In this document: positions 24,623 to 32,665 of the stretch, piece by piece
Numbering within the stretch: position 1 is the stretch's first letter
How the letters are laid out: each line of letters starts with the position of its first letter
Assembly (NCBI GenBank): GCA_031279835.1
Contig: JAITHV010000028.1
Location: 1-41,421, forward strand
Reading direction: 5' to 3'
Origin: Coriobacteriales bacterium
Lineage (GTDB): Bacteria; Actinomycetota; Coriobacteriia; Coriobacteriales; UBA8131
DNA length: 41,421 bases
The notes under the pieces: generated by a model
The model's database searches: none
Seen by the model: the letters and a program-made list of their open reading frames with translations, nothing else
Told to the model about the DNA's origin: nothing
Translations under genes and position numbers: made by a program

Positions 24623-25255
24623 CATGACCCCCGGCATAGCCGGGGGTCATGACTATTGCCCTATAAGGGCCAGACTACCTGCTTGCGGCTAAAGCCGCGA
24701 TGGCTCGGCGCATCATGTTACTTCCTGCCCCCTGAAGGGGGCGAAGCGGCTCAGCCGACCTGGCTGCCCTCTTCCTAGTTCTGTATGTACTTCTTTATCG
24801 TGCCTCGTTTAATCCGACAGTGCTTACGTAGTAACCTCTCGCCCAAAACGTCCGGTCCTTGCCAACCCGGCTGCGCCTCTCCGGGTGGCGGTCGCGCAAG
24901 ATCAGCGCGGTCTTACCCTTCACGTGTCCCATCACATCTGACACTGCGTACTTTGGCGGTATCCTCACACACAAGTGTATGTGGTCGACGCAGCACTTGC
25001 CCCCGATAATTTCTATGCCGGGCTTTTTCGCCAGCAGCTCCCGGATCAACCGCCCGACCTCTTGCCTGCACTCCCCATAAAGCATCTTGCGCCTGTACTT
25101 CGGTATCCAGACGATGTGGTACACGCAGTCCCACTTCGTGTGTGCTAGACTTGATTCTTCCATGATTCTCCTATTCTGTTGCAAGCGATCCGAACCATCG
25201 CGCAGCCTATCAGGATAGGAGATTCATCGTTTTCAAGGTACTGGTGAAACCAGTT
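24615..25255 (-). mobile_element. IS200/IS605-family insertion sequence, degraded
   Basis: The element carries a Y1 transposase gene on the minus strand, so its right end faces the toxin and its left end lies near 25.2 kb. Candidate end structures: a perfect 21-bp palindrome (24615-24635 / 24639-24659), GCCCCC-TGAA-GGGGGC near 24728-24743, and on the left-end side CCTATC-AG-GATAGG near 25207-25220 and ACTGGT-GAA-ACCAGT near 25240-25254. This family has subterminal hairpins and no terminal inverted repeats or target duplication, so exact boundaries cannot be set from sequence alone. Confidence 0.7.
24795..25184 (-). pseudogene. tnpA: IS200-type Y1 transposase, frameshifted near its end
   Basis: 129 residues. 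HUH motif VDHIHLCVRIPPKY and the catalytic Tyr region FWARGYYVSTVGLNE are intact, along with the family start WDCVYHIVWIPKYRRKMLYG. The true start is probably the ATG at MEESSLAH. After GLNEAR the frame stops, but the next frame continues IKKYIQN, then TAG, then EEGSQVG: the usual IS200 tail KYIQNQEE. So one base is lost and a CAG codon became TAG. The catalytic core remains, but the C-terminal helix that normally packs the dimer is missing; activity is doubtful. Confidence 0.8.
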
Positions 25256-25548
25256 GCTGCACCACAAGCAGAGCCTGTGGGTTTCTCGCGATACTAAAGC
25301 CCTCGGCTGTCGAGCATCGCCATGGATGGACTGATTATGCTGAAGTCAGATGGACAGGTGATTCTATTCCATCAAAGAACCGCTACGTTGGGGAAGTCAG
25401 GATAGAGTTCCTTGATGGCTCTATTTACGAGGGCGGATACAGCAACGGGCATTTCTACGGCCATGGGCGTTACTTCTCATCGGCAGGCTGGAGCATAGTC
25501 GGTGAGTTTGTTGACGGCAGGCTTATTGAGACAAACGGCGAGGGATAG
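25224..25548 (+). pseudogene. MORN-repeat protein fragment lacking a start
   Basis: An open frame without ATG, GTG or TTG ends at TAG 25546-25548 and is therefore missing from the ORF track. Its last ~60 residues read NRYVGEVRIEFLDGSIYEGG, YSNGHFYGHGRYF and IVGEFVDGRLIE, which follow the MORN pattern (YxGxxxxGxxxGxGxxxxxDG). The upstream part adjoins the left end of the IS element, so the 5' end was probably lost with the insertion or a deletion. Confidence 0.55.
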
Positions 25549-25556
25549 CTGCCGTT

Positions 25557-25739
25557 GTGCTGCGCAGTGCTGCCCCGGAGAAGATAGAGGACGAGTTCGG
25601 CCTGGCTAAGTTACGGGCTGTAATAGCGAACCCAAATGCCGGGCTTATTCCGCTCGAGGAAGTCGACGCGATGTTTGCCGAGAAGTTGGATGACATCTAT
25701 TTCGCCATGAAAAACGACCGGGTAACGAGCATGAGCTGA
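25557..25739 (+). CDS. Small hypothetical protein
   Basis: 60 residues from GTG 25557, nine bases after the MORN fragment. The core KIEDEFGLAKLRAVIANPNA and GLIPLEEVDAMFAEKLDD looks like a short helical antitoxin-like or remnant C-terminal piece, but I do not recognise a family. There is no clear Shine-Dalgarno site. It may be the tail of a lost gene. Confidence 0.3.
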   Translation: MLRSAAPEKIEDEFGLAKLRAVIANPNAGLIPLEEVDAMFAEKLDDIYFAMKNDRVTSMS

Positions 25740-25772
25740 TTGAATCCTGAGTGAAGGCTTTACCAATAAGCC

Positions 25773-26474
25773 TCACTTTAATCGACCAGCGTCGCCCAAG
25801 GCCGCACTGCCCTTAACGGCAGGCGGAAACCTCTCCAAGGCTTCAGGGGCAGAAAGATCCTTGTGCAAAATCCTGTCTGTATGGTCGCGGCCGCAATCGC
25901 TGCTCCAACCTGGCTTGTCATCATGAGCAGCACGCGGTATGTCTATATGGTGAGCCCTCTCGATCCTCGTCCAGAACCGGCGAATGATATCTGGGTGACG
26001 AGCAGCTATGAGCAGCAGCAACTCCGGTTTGTAGCTAGAATAGTTGCCTAAGGCGACTCCGGGCCGTATGTCCATGATTTCGACTATCTGTTGGCAGAGT
26101 GCCTTATCGTCTGCCAACTGGCTAAAAGCCTTCTCAAATGCAGCGACGCGCACGATAGGTCTTGATGCGCCGCGCGCCAGCTTCTCCAGCAGAATCGGGT
26201 CGTTGACTTTCGCGGTCACCGTGTCGTGCAGCAAGAGATGATCGGAGGTCATGGCCAGTTTGGTTATCTTCTTCTCGCCTGTTATCTTGTCCAGCGCCTC
26301 GTAGCGCTGGCGGTCTGTGAGTTTATTGTTTTGCACTTTAGCCACATTGGTAAAGCGGCGTATGAACAAAAAGATCAGCAGCCCGATCATGGCCGTTTGA
26401 ACAATGGAACAGATAAGAGCAGGTATGACAGCGATGATGACATTGGCGATGTTCTCATTTTCTAATGTTTGCAT
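25773..26474 (-). CDS. Membrane-anchored HEAT-like protein (paralogue 1)
   Basis: 233 residues from ATG 26474 (AAGGAG upstream), two bases after the stop of its paralogue. An N-terminal membrane helix (VIIAVIPALICSIVQTAMIGLLIFLFIRRF) anchors a cytosolic region of short helical repeats (ILLEKLARGASRPIVRVAAF, DKALCQQIVEI). A conserved block ARHPDIIRRFWTRIERAHH leads into a His/Asp-rich tail (HDDKPGWSSDCGRDHTDR) ending LERFPPAVKG. The tail and RFW block recur in the upstream gene. Function unknown; HEAT units usually bind proteins, and the tail could bind metal. Confidence 0.6.
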   Translation of the reverse strand: MQTLENENIANVIIAVIPALICSIVQTAMIGLLIFLFIRRFTNVAKVQNNKLTDRQRYEALDKITGEKKITKLAMTSDHLLLHDTVTAKVNDPILLEKLARGASRPIVRVAAFEKAFSQLADDKALCQQIVEIMDIRPGVALGNYSSYKPELLLLIAARHPDIIRRFWTRIERAHHIDIPRAAHDDKPGWSSDCGRDHTDRILHKDLSAPEALERFPPAVKGSAALGDAGRLK

Positions 26475-26475
26475 A

Positions 26476-27117
26476 TTAGCTCCTTGCGGTGGGTGGGAAG
26501 CGTTCGAAAAGATGGGAGTTTGAATGATCACGATGGTAGGGATCTGCCCCTTGATTATCGGTATGGGTGCAATCGCTGCCACTCCTGTGTTTGTCCGTAT
26601 GACGACAGCTAGGGTTGTCCTCATGGCAAACAGACTTTATCTGTGGCCAGAACTGACGAATGAGGCCGGGTTCATGAGCAGATAAACACACCAGTTCATC
26701 CAGCACATCGTGACTAGTAAGGGAGCCTCGCTTCATTTGTGCAAGGCAATCGTATACAACCTTGCGGCGAACCTCATGGTCATCGACCAGTTGACTGGAA
26801 GCTCTATAAAAGGCCGCAAGGCGCACCTTGGAATCGGGGGCGTCCCGGGCCAACTGTGCCAGTGGCCCCCGATCATTGAGCCGCCTACAGGCGTTACGGC
26901 GCACATACGCACTTACAGCGTCCCGGGCCAACTGTGCCAGCAGCTTTTGGTCGCTAATCATCTGGCATGTCCAAATGCGCACACTGAAATCCTCGACTAT
27001 GGTCAGCCGCTTCAGCAGCCGCTGGTCTTTGATCTTGCCCAGGGCCTCTTTGCGCTTCTGCCAATCAAGCTTCCGGTTGAATGTGTTTTTCATATAATAT
27101 AATTCTAATATTATCAT
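26476..27117 (-). CDS. HEAT-like repeat protein (paralogue 2)
   Basis: 213 residues from ATG 27117, chosen for GAAGG eight bases upstream; TTG 27132 and ATG 27093 are alternatives. After a basic start it carries consecutive 26-residue helical units with DxKLLAQLARDAxxxxVRRxA character. Two units share an identical 22-base stretch (26841 and 26919, 78 bp apart), so the array has recently expanded. The C-terminus has AHEPGLIRQFWPQIKSVCHE and a His/Cys/Asp-rich tail ending LFERFPPTA, matching paralogue 1. It lacks the membrane helix. Upstream DNA is AT-rich. Function unknown. Confidence 0.6.
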   Translation of the reverse strand: MIILELYYMKNTFNRKLDWQKRKEALGKIKDQRLLKRLTIVEDFSVRIWTCQMISDQKLLAQLARDAVSAYVRRNACRRLNDRGPLAQLARDAPDSKVRLAAFYRASSQLVDDHEVRRKVVYDCLAQMKRGSLTSHDVLDELVCLSAHEPGLIRQFWPQIKSVCHEDNPSCRHTDKHRSGSDCTHTDNQGADPYHRDHSNSHLFERFPPTARS

Positions 27118-27235
27118 ATCAAATGCCTTCAAACTCTGTTTTACATTTAATCATTGTATACCTCTATACCTAAAGCCGTCAAGACAGCACATCCAAACCC
27201 GTCGACCTTTCTCACGCCCGCCTTCCGGCACCCCC

Positions 27236-29734
27236 TCACGCGCTGCGCAGGAAGTCCTGAGCGGCTTGCACCAACCTTTGCGCCCGCTGTTTAAGATGCG
27301 CGCAGCTGGGCGGGGCGGCGTTCAAGTCCAGGCTGTCCTGATTGCCCCAGGCCCGACAGGCACCGCCGCAGAGGTAGCGGTACTCGCAGTCGCGGCATTG
27401 TGCGATGGTGTCTACCGAACAGTCCCTCAGCTGCTGGAAGCGCGCCGAGCCGAGCAGTGACTCCAGCCCGTCAGCGAAGACATTGCCCAGGTAGGTGTGC
27501 ACGCCGCACCAGGCATAGCAGGGGTGGGCGGCACCGTCGGGCTTGATGAAGACGTTCTGGCCGATGCCGCAGCTGGTCAGAGGGCGAAACTCGGCCTTGA
27601 GCTGCTCCTCCGGGGCGACATGCTGCATCAGCCCCTCGCAGATCACCGGCTCGTCGAGTTGCGCTGCCCTGCCAATCGGCAGCAGCGGCCTAAAGCGCAG
27701 GCGCTTGACGCCCAGGTCTCTGCCAAGCCGACGGACGCTCTGCCCTGGCTCGCCGGCGATGTCTTGGACGCTGAGTATTGCAGCCAGCGACAGCTCGGCG
27801 GCCTGGGGGATGTCGGCAGCGATGCGGACGTACTGCTCGAGGTTAGCTAGCATGTTCTGATAGTTGCCAACGCCGCGGCGGGCGTCGTGGGACTGCGGGG
27901 TGCCGTCCACGCTGACCACCACCTGGTCGAATGACTGCGCCAGTGCGACCAGTAGCTCCTGGCCGAGGTCGCCGGTCAGGTTGGTGCGCAGCACCAGGTT
28001 TGACCGACCCCTGCCGCTGTCAGCGCTGCCTTTTAGCTCTGCACAGGCCGAGAGCAGCTGTTGGCGCTGCGTGTGCACGAGCGGCTCGCCGCCCGTGACG
28101 ACTATCTGCCTGAAGCCGCTGACCTTGGCTTGGCCTATCAGCTGGCTGAAGCGTTCGGCAGGCATCTCGCCCCGTTCTTCTCCCGGCCTGCTGCCACTGC
28201 CGCTCACCTCGCCGTCACCACCAACCGCGCCCCCGCCGCCGTTGGCGTAACAGTGGCTGCAGCGCAGGTTGCAGTCAAAAGTGACGTGGACGTAGCAGTT
28301 GTTGAGGCTCACGTGCTGCCGTTCCATGCCCTGCTGCATCTGCTCCAGCAGGCCTTGGGTCTGTCTGACGTCCCCGCAGATGCGCTGCTCGAACAGGCTT
28401 CGAGCAGCAGCAGCGGGATCGTTGGTGCGCCCCAACTGGTGGATGGCGCAGACGCGCCGAGCGTTGGCGGCGATCTGGCTGGGGTGCGGCTTGGCCGAAA
28501 GCGAGATATACGCCCCCTTGCGCAGCAGCGGGTGCCCATCGTCGTCGGGCTGGCGGGCGGCCACCGCCGCGATGTTCTCGCCACTGCCCATCTCGGCTAT
28601 CACCTTGTCCTGCACAAAGCCATATATCTGCTTATACGCGTCGCACCAAGGATCTATCTGGCCGTCTTCTGTGGTGAGGGCGTTATAGTAGCAACCGCCC
28701 TTGCAGATGCTGTAGAACCCGCATCCGGCACAGCGCCTGGCCACCTCCTGCTGGCGCTGCATAAGGCGCTGGGCTGCGGGGCTAGCGGCCAGCTCCTCCA
28801 GCGTGGTCGAGTCGAAGACGTTGCCCAGGCAGAACTGCTCCTTGCCGGCCAGGCGCTGGCAGGAGCTGATGTCGCCGTTGGGCGCGATAGCCAAAAACAT
28901 GCCCCAGCAGTCGCACAGGGTGCAGACGCCAGGGTTGCCGTAGACGATGCCGCGCAGATAGTGGTCAAGTGTTTCTATTTGGATAAGCTTGCGGTTCTCC
29001 AGATACCAAGGGTAGAGGCCGATGACCAACTGGGCGTACTCGTCGGCGCTCAAGGCGAAGTCCGAGTTGCTCTTGTCCAGCGCTGCGAGCGCCCCGTGCA
29101 GCACCATCGGCGTCCCCTGGTCGCAGAAGTAGTCGGCCACGGTCGTGGCCTGGAGCAGGGTCTGTCTGGTCATCGTGGCAATGGCGCTGACCGCAAAGCC
29201 GGCGTCCCTGGCCCGCTGCATGGCCGCAGTGGTGCGGGCGAAGTAGCCCTGGCCGCGGTTCAGGTCGCAAAGCTGCTCGGGACCGTCCAGGCTGGTGCCA
29301 ATGGACAGCTGGTGCTTGGCGAACAGCTCGATAAAGCAGTCGTCCAGTTGCCAGAGGTTGGACTGCAGCCCCAGTTGCAGTTGGTAGCCTCTCAGCCTCT
29401 CCTCGATGCTGCCCAGCAGCACCTCCCAGACAGCAAGCGGCGCCAGCAGCGGCTCGCCGCCGTGAAAGGTGATCGTGATCTTCTTGGCTTCGGTCTGCTG
29501 GGCAATGTTGTGGATAAACGCCGCCGCCTGCTTTGCGGTGCGCTCGTCCATCACCGCGCCCTCGTGTGGCCCGAAACAGTATTTGCAGCTGGCCTGGCAG
29601 GCCAGCGAGGGGATGACCATGAAGTGGGGGGCAGGGGTTTCCGGGGCGGGGGCTTTATAGGCGGCAACAGCCTGGGTTGCTGGCCCCTGTGCTGCTCTTC
29701 GAACTGACTTGGTCATCTGCATCCCCTGTCCCAT
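27236..29734 (-). CDS. Twin radical SAM/SPASM protein (fused double maturase)
   Basis: 832 residues from ATG 29734 (AAGGGAGAG upstream). After a ~35-residue Ala/Pro-rich lead, the first radical SAM domain has CxxxCxxC at 46/50/53 (SLACQASCKYCFGP), GGEP near 91 and an anSME-like SPASM region (CTLCDCWG, CQRLAGKEQFCLGNVF, CAGCGFYSICKGGC). A ~110-residue linker leads to a second radical SAM domain with CxxxCxxC at 488/492/495 (DCNLRCSHCYAN), a Gly-rich loop, VTGGEPLV, and a second SPASM region (CGIGQNVFIKPDGAAHPC, CRDCEYRYLCGGAC). SPASM enzymes modify peptides or proteins, for example by thioether bonds or formylglycine formation. No precursor peptide or sulfatase is visible nearby. The partner on the other strand is an ADP-ribosylglycohydrolase-family gene. 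Confidence 0.88.
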   Translation of the reverse strand: MGQGMQMTKSVRRAAQGPATQAVAAYKAPAPETPAPHFMVIPSLACQASCKYCFGPHEGAVMDERTAKQAAAFIHNIAQQTEAKKITITFHGGEPLLAPLAVWEVLLGSIEERLRGYQLQLGLQSNLWQLDDCFIELFAKHQLSIGTSLDGPEQLCDLNRGQGYFARTTAAMQRARDAGFAVSAIATMTRQTLLQATTVADYFCDQGTPMVLHGALAALDKSNSDFALSADEYAQLVIGLYPWYLENRKLIQIETLDHYLRGIVYGNPGVCTLCDCWGMFLAIAPNGDISSCQRLAGKEQFCLGNVFDSTTLEELAASPAAQRLMQRQQEVARRCAGCGFYSICKGGCYYNALTTEDGQIDPWCDAYKQIYGFVQDKVIAEMGSGENIAAVAARQPDDDGHPLLRKGAYISLSAKPHPSQIAANARRVCAIHQLGRTNDPAAAARSLFEQRICGDVRQTQGLLEQMQQGMERQHVSLNNCYVHVTFDCNLRCSHCYANGGGGAVGGDGEVSGSGSRPGEERGEMPAERFSQLIGQAKVSGFRQIVVTGGEPLVHTQRQQLLSACAELKGSADSGRGRSNLVLRTNLTGDLGQELLVALAQSFDQVVVSVDGTPQSHDARRGVGNYQNMLANLEQYVRIAADIPQAAELSLAAILSVQDIAGEPGQSVRRLGRDLGVKRLRFRPLLPIGRAAQLDEPVICEGLMQHVAPEEQLKAEFRPLTSCGIGQNVFIKPDGAAHPCYAWCGVHTYLGNVFADGLESLLGSARFQQLRDCSVDTIAQCRDCEYRYLCGGACRAWGNQDSLDLNAAPPSCAHLKQRAQRLVQAAQDFLRSA

Positions 29735-29806
29735 GACACTCTCCCTTGTATAGTTATGGCTGACTGTCCTGTTGCACAAACAATATAACAGCGACGGTCT
29801 GTTTTG

Positions 29807-29823
29807 GTATGCTTCATGCATAC
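29807..29823. promoter_or_regulatory. Dyad in the divergent radical SAM / ADP-ribosylglycohydrolase spacer
   Basis: GTATGC-TTCAT-GCATAC is a perfect 6+6 bp inverted repeat about midway between the two divergent starts, a usual place for one operator serving both genes. An upstream TTGTGC-N17-TAACTA on the minus strand is promoter-like but too close to the radical SAM Shine-Dalgarno site to be secure. Confidence 0.4.
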
Positions 29824-29888
29824 ACTGCCTAACGCAGTTTCTACTTCATGTATGGTTCATTTTTGACGCGTTGAAAGGCGGTGCGTTG

Positions 29889-31028
29889 TTGGCGCAATTG
29901 ATAACCGCAGACACGTTCAGAGGTTGCCTGGTTGGTGGGGCCGTCGGTGACGCACTCGGGTATGCTGTCGAGTTTTTATCTCTTGATCAGATTAGAGCTA
30001 AGTATGGCTATGGCGGTATCACCGAGTACGAGCTACGAGACGGACTCGCACGCATCTCTGACGACACGCAAATGACCTTGTTTACCGTGAGCGGACTGCT
30101 GGCTTGGGCGACTCATCAAGCTGTCGAAGGCGTTGCTGGCACCGTCGAGCACTACGTTTCGGACTGCTACAAGGACTGGCTGAGAACCCAGGATGCGCCA
30201 TGCTGCAGTCAGGGCGGTCATGACAGCTCGTGGTTGATGCGCGTTCCCGAGCTGTGCCAGCGGCGTGCGCCCGGCACGACCTGCACCAAGTCCTTGCGCG
30301 AGGGCATGCCCGTAATGAGCAGCAAGGGCTGCGGCGGAGTCATGAGGGTGGCGCCCGTGGGGCTGTTTTTTGACGGCTCCCCCACAAGAGGCAACAGCGA
30401 AGTGGAGCCGCGGGTCTTTGCCGCCATACAGGCTGCGTCCATTGTGCAGATCACGCATGGCCATGAGCTTGGGTTTATCCCTGCTGCAGCATTTGCCTAT
30501 ATTATCAGTTCTATAACATATTATACATATACTCAAACAAATTGGCTCGAAGCGATCATTGCGGACTGCATTGTGACGATGGACGCCCTCTATTCTGGTT
30601 ATCGGCACATCTCTGACTTTTGCCGCATTATGACTCGTGCGGTCGAGCTTGCGCAGGGCACGGCGCCAGACACGGGCTGCATACAGGAGCTGGGGCAAGG
30701 ATGGGTGGGCGAAGAGGCGCTGGCCATCGCTGTGTTTTGTGCACTGCGCCACCAGGACAGTTTTGAGGACGCAATTGTCGCGGCGGTCAACCATAGTGGC
30801 GACAGCGACTCTACCGGCTCAATTGCCGGGAGCATTCTTGGGGCTCGCTGCGGTTACGACGCTTTGCCAGCACGGCTCACTAAGCGCCTGGAGCTGCGCC
30901 ATGTCATACTTGAGATCGCAGAGGACCTTTGGCAGGACTGCCGCGTCAAGAGCCAACTAGGCAGCCTCACGCCCGATGAGACGATTTGGCTGAGCAAGTA
31001 CTATCGGCCAAGCCATGCCGACAGGTGA
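29889..31028 (+). CDS. ADP-ribosylglycohydrolase family protein (DraG/ARH-like)
   Basis: About 379 residues from TTG 29889 (AAAGGCGG upstream); the track start at 29772 adds residues that do not fit the family. Family motifs are complete: FRGCLVGGAVGDALGYAVEF, SDDTQMTLFTVSGL with the paired Asp metal ligands, SKGCGGVMRVAPVG, THGHELGFIPAAAFAY and the second metal site AVNHSGDSDSTGSIAGSILGA. These enzymes use two Mg ions to release ADP-ribose from Arg, Ser or other groups on proteins or nucleic acids. It is a cytosolic type with no signal peptide. No ADP-ribosyltransferase is seen in the window. Confidence 0.9.
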   Translation: MAQLITADTFRGCLVGGAVGDALGYAVEFLSLDQIRAKYGYGGITEYELRDGLARISDDTQMTLFTVSGLLAWATHQAVEGVAGTVEHYVSDCYKDWLRTQDAPCCSQGGHDSSWLMRVPELCQRRAPGTTCTKSLREGMPVMSSKGCGGVMRVAPVGLFFDGSPTRGNSEVEPRVFAAIQAASIVQITHGHELGFIPAAAFAYIISSITYYTYTQTNWLEAIIADCIVTMDALYSGYRHISDFCRIMTRAVELAQGTAPDTGCIQELGQGWVGEEALAIAVFCALRHQDSFEDAIVAAVNHSGDSDSTGSIAGSILGARCGYDALPARLTKRLELRHVILEIAEDLWQDCRVKSQLGSLTPDETIWLSKYYRPSHADR

Positions 31029-31060
31029 CAGCATCGTCTCAGGTGATGTGCCACGCGCGA

Positions 31061-31336
31061 TCAAGACATACGCGAGAAGTGCTCTACCGCCTTGGCAAAG
31101 TCGGCTATGGTCTTGTCCGCGTCGCCATGCTCGATGCCCTCGCGCACGCAGTGGTTCAAATGGCCTTCCAGCACCACTTGCCCCACCTTATGCAGGGCAC
31201 CCTTGACGGCGTTTATCTGGATCAACACATCCTCACACGGAACGTCCTCGTCGATCATCTTGTCGATCGCCTTGAGCTGCCCCATGATTTTGTTCATCCG
31301 CCGGTGCAGGTTGTCGGCGTCCATACATTGCCGCAT
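31061..31336 (-). CDS. csoR: CsoR-family copper-sensing transcriptional repressor
   Basis: 91 residues. The all-helical CsoR/RcnR fold is clear (NLHRRMNKIMGQLKAIDKMI, DVLIQINAVKGALHKVGQVV). Ligands Cys34, His59 and Cys63 have the exact C-x24-H-x3-C spacing of the Cu(I) site in CsoR, rather than the His-rich site of RcnR or the two-Cys site of CstR. Copper binding should release it from TACCC-N4-GGGTA operators. Such a site lies upstream of the P1B ATPase in this window. The gene is convergent with the ADP-ribosylglycohydrolase gene. Confidence 0.93.
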   Translation of the reverse strand: MRQCMDADNLHRRMNKIMGQLKAIDKMIDEDVPCEDVLIQINAVKGALHKVGQVVLEGHLNHCVREGIEHGDADKTIADFAKAVEHFSRMS

Positions 31337-31374
31337 TTGGACTCTCCTTCTTAACTGAGTATTCGCATCAACAA

Positions 31375-31395
31375 CAGCATACCGAAGATATGCTG
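31375..31395. promoter_or_regulatory. 21-bp dyad upstream of csoR
   Basis: CAGCATA-CCGAAGA-TATGCTG is a perfect 7+7 bp inverted repeat about 40 bases upstream of the csoR start. It does not have the G/C tracts of a CsoR operator, so it may belong to another regulator or be a hairpin. The remaining spacer up to 31516 shows no gene. Confidence 0.4.
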
Positions 31396-31516
31396 CGGAG
31401 AATATCGCGGTTGCGGTGTCAGCCTCTTGACGACGAGAGTCAATTATGAGAACATTTGTTCGTATTGCAGAGGATGTGCGGTCACGAGGCTGCCCACTGA
31501 GAAGAGACGAGTGATG

Positions 31517-32134
31517 ATGTGCGGCCGCTATCAGATAGAGCTACCTGCCGATGTTCTCCGGGAGGTCTGCGAGAGCATTGAGCGCAACAAGCGCTTGCAG
31601 CCCGAAAGTTATGAGCAGCTTGAGATCAAGTTTGACGGCGAAGTGTTTCCGACCGACGTGGTGCCCGTGCTCACCGAGGCGCATGGCTACGTGCCCATGA
31701 AGTGGGGGTTTTGTGCCCCCAGCCGCCGACCGGTGATAAACGCCCGGATCGAGACGGCACACGAAAAGCCGCTGTTTCGCTCGGCAATGCTCAACCGGCG
31801 CTGCCTTGTGCCTGCCAGCGCGTTTTACGAGTGGCAACAGCTTGGCGCTGCAAAGGCCAAGTGCCGCGTCTACCAGCCAGACCAGGAGCTTATCTTCTTT
31901 GCAGGGTGCTACCGCGAAGAGAATGACGGCCTTCCGGGGCATTTTGTCATTCTGACGCAAGCGGCTGCTCCTGAGCTTGTTGCCCTGCACGATCGGATGC
32001 CGGTGATCGCGAGACCTTGGCAGCACGGCCATGACCCTGGCAGTGACTATGATACTTGCACGTCTTTGACCTGGTCATATGTTGAGCCAGGGCAGCAATT
32101 GTCGTTGGGCGAAAGCAGCCTATGGATGCATTGA
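31517..32134 (+). CDS. SRAP (HMCES/YedK-like) domain protein with divergent C-terminus
   Basis: 205 residues from ATG 31517, chosen because SRAP proteins need Cys as residue 2 after Met removal (MCGRYQIEL). Catalytic elements are kept: Cys2, Asn and Glu in VINARIETAHEKPLF, the YEW glutamate in PASAFYEWQQ and His in ALHDRMPVI. The family crosslinks to abasic sites in single-stranded DNA to protect forks. After MPVI the usual WL-containing tail is replaced by an unrelated 40-residue stretch (PWQHGHDPGSDYD...). The stop overlaps the convergent VanZ-like gene by 15 bases, so the tail may be read-through into former 3' DNA. Confidence 0.88.
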   Translation: MCGRYQIELPADVLREVCESIERNKRLQPESYEQLEIKFDGEVFPTDVVPVLTEAHGYVPMKWGFCAPSRRPVINARIETAHEKPLFRSAMLNRRCLVPASAFYEWQQLGAAKAKCRVYQPDQELIFFAGCYREENDGLPGHFVILTQAAAPELVALHDRMPVIARPWQHGHDPGSDYDTCTSLTWSYVEPGQQLSLGESSLWMH

Positions 32135-32665
32135 GCCCATGTGCAGTGAGCTCATGACAAAGTTGTTGACGTAAAACTGATACGCAAACCACACCGCGGC
32201 AAAGACCGTGAACGCCAGAGCGACTGCGTTTACAACCAGTGCTGTCTTTTCTCTATAGAGGCTGCTTGCCAGCTTGTAGACGGCAACACCTGCCAGTGCT
32301 CCAATGGTGTTGCTGACCACGTCAGTGATGTCGCTGCGACCCAGGGCAAAGGCACACTGGAGCAACTCAAAGACGGTCGAGAGACAAAGCGCGGGCAGCG
32401 CTCGTTGCACAATGTTACCGGTATTTATTAACATGCTGCTGTAGATACCTAGTGGCACAAAGACTAGGGCATTCAGGATAATCTCGCGCCAGTCCAGCAT
32501 GCCGGTGTCGTCAAACGAGCCGAGCAAGGGTATCAGGTTGATCGTGCGCACCGAGTCTGAGAAGTCGAAGCGCCAAGGAAGCTTGAAAAGCACGACAGCT
32601 GTCAGCAACACAAGGTACACCGAGAACAAGGCTATGGTCAACTTTCGCTGGCTGCCGCCTCTCAT
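32120..32665 (-). CDS. VanZ-like membrane protein
   Basis: 181 residues with about five membrane helices. The VanZ-family core is present: NLIPLLGSFDD, EIILNALVFVPLGIYSSML, LSTVFELLQCAFALGRSDITDVVSNTIGALAG. VanZ proteins reduce teicoplanin or lipoglycopeptide binding, or are of unknown function. Its ATG overlaps the TGA of the VanY-like gene (ATGA), so it is the last gene of the van-like operon. Confidence 0.9.
   Translation of the reverse strand: MRGGSQRKLTIALFSVYLVLLTAVVLFKLPWRFDFSDSVRTINLIPLLGSFDDTGMLDWREIILNALVFVPLGIYSSMLINTGNIVQRALPALCLSTVFELLQCAFALGRSDITDVVSNTIGALAGVAVYKLASSLYREKTALVVNAVALAFTVFAAVWFAYQFYVNNFVMSSLHMGSMHP

Noticed and set aside
28061-29707. 548-residue plus-strand ORF
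   Set aside because: It is antisense to the twin radical SAM gene, whose Cys motifs show the minus strand is coding; composition is typical of a GC-rich shadow.
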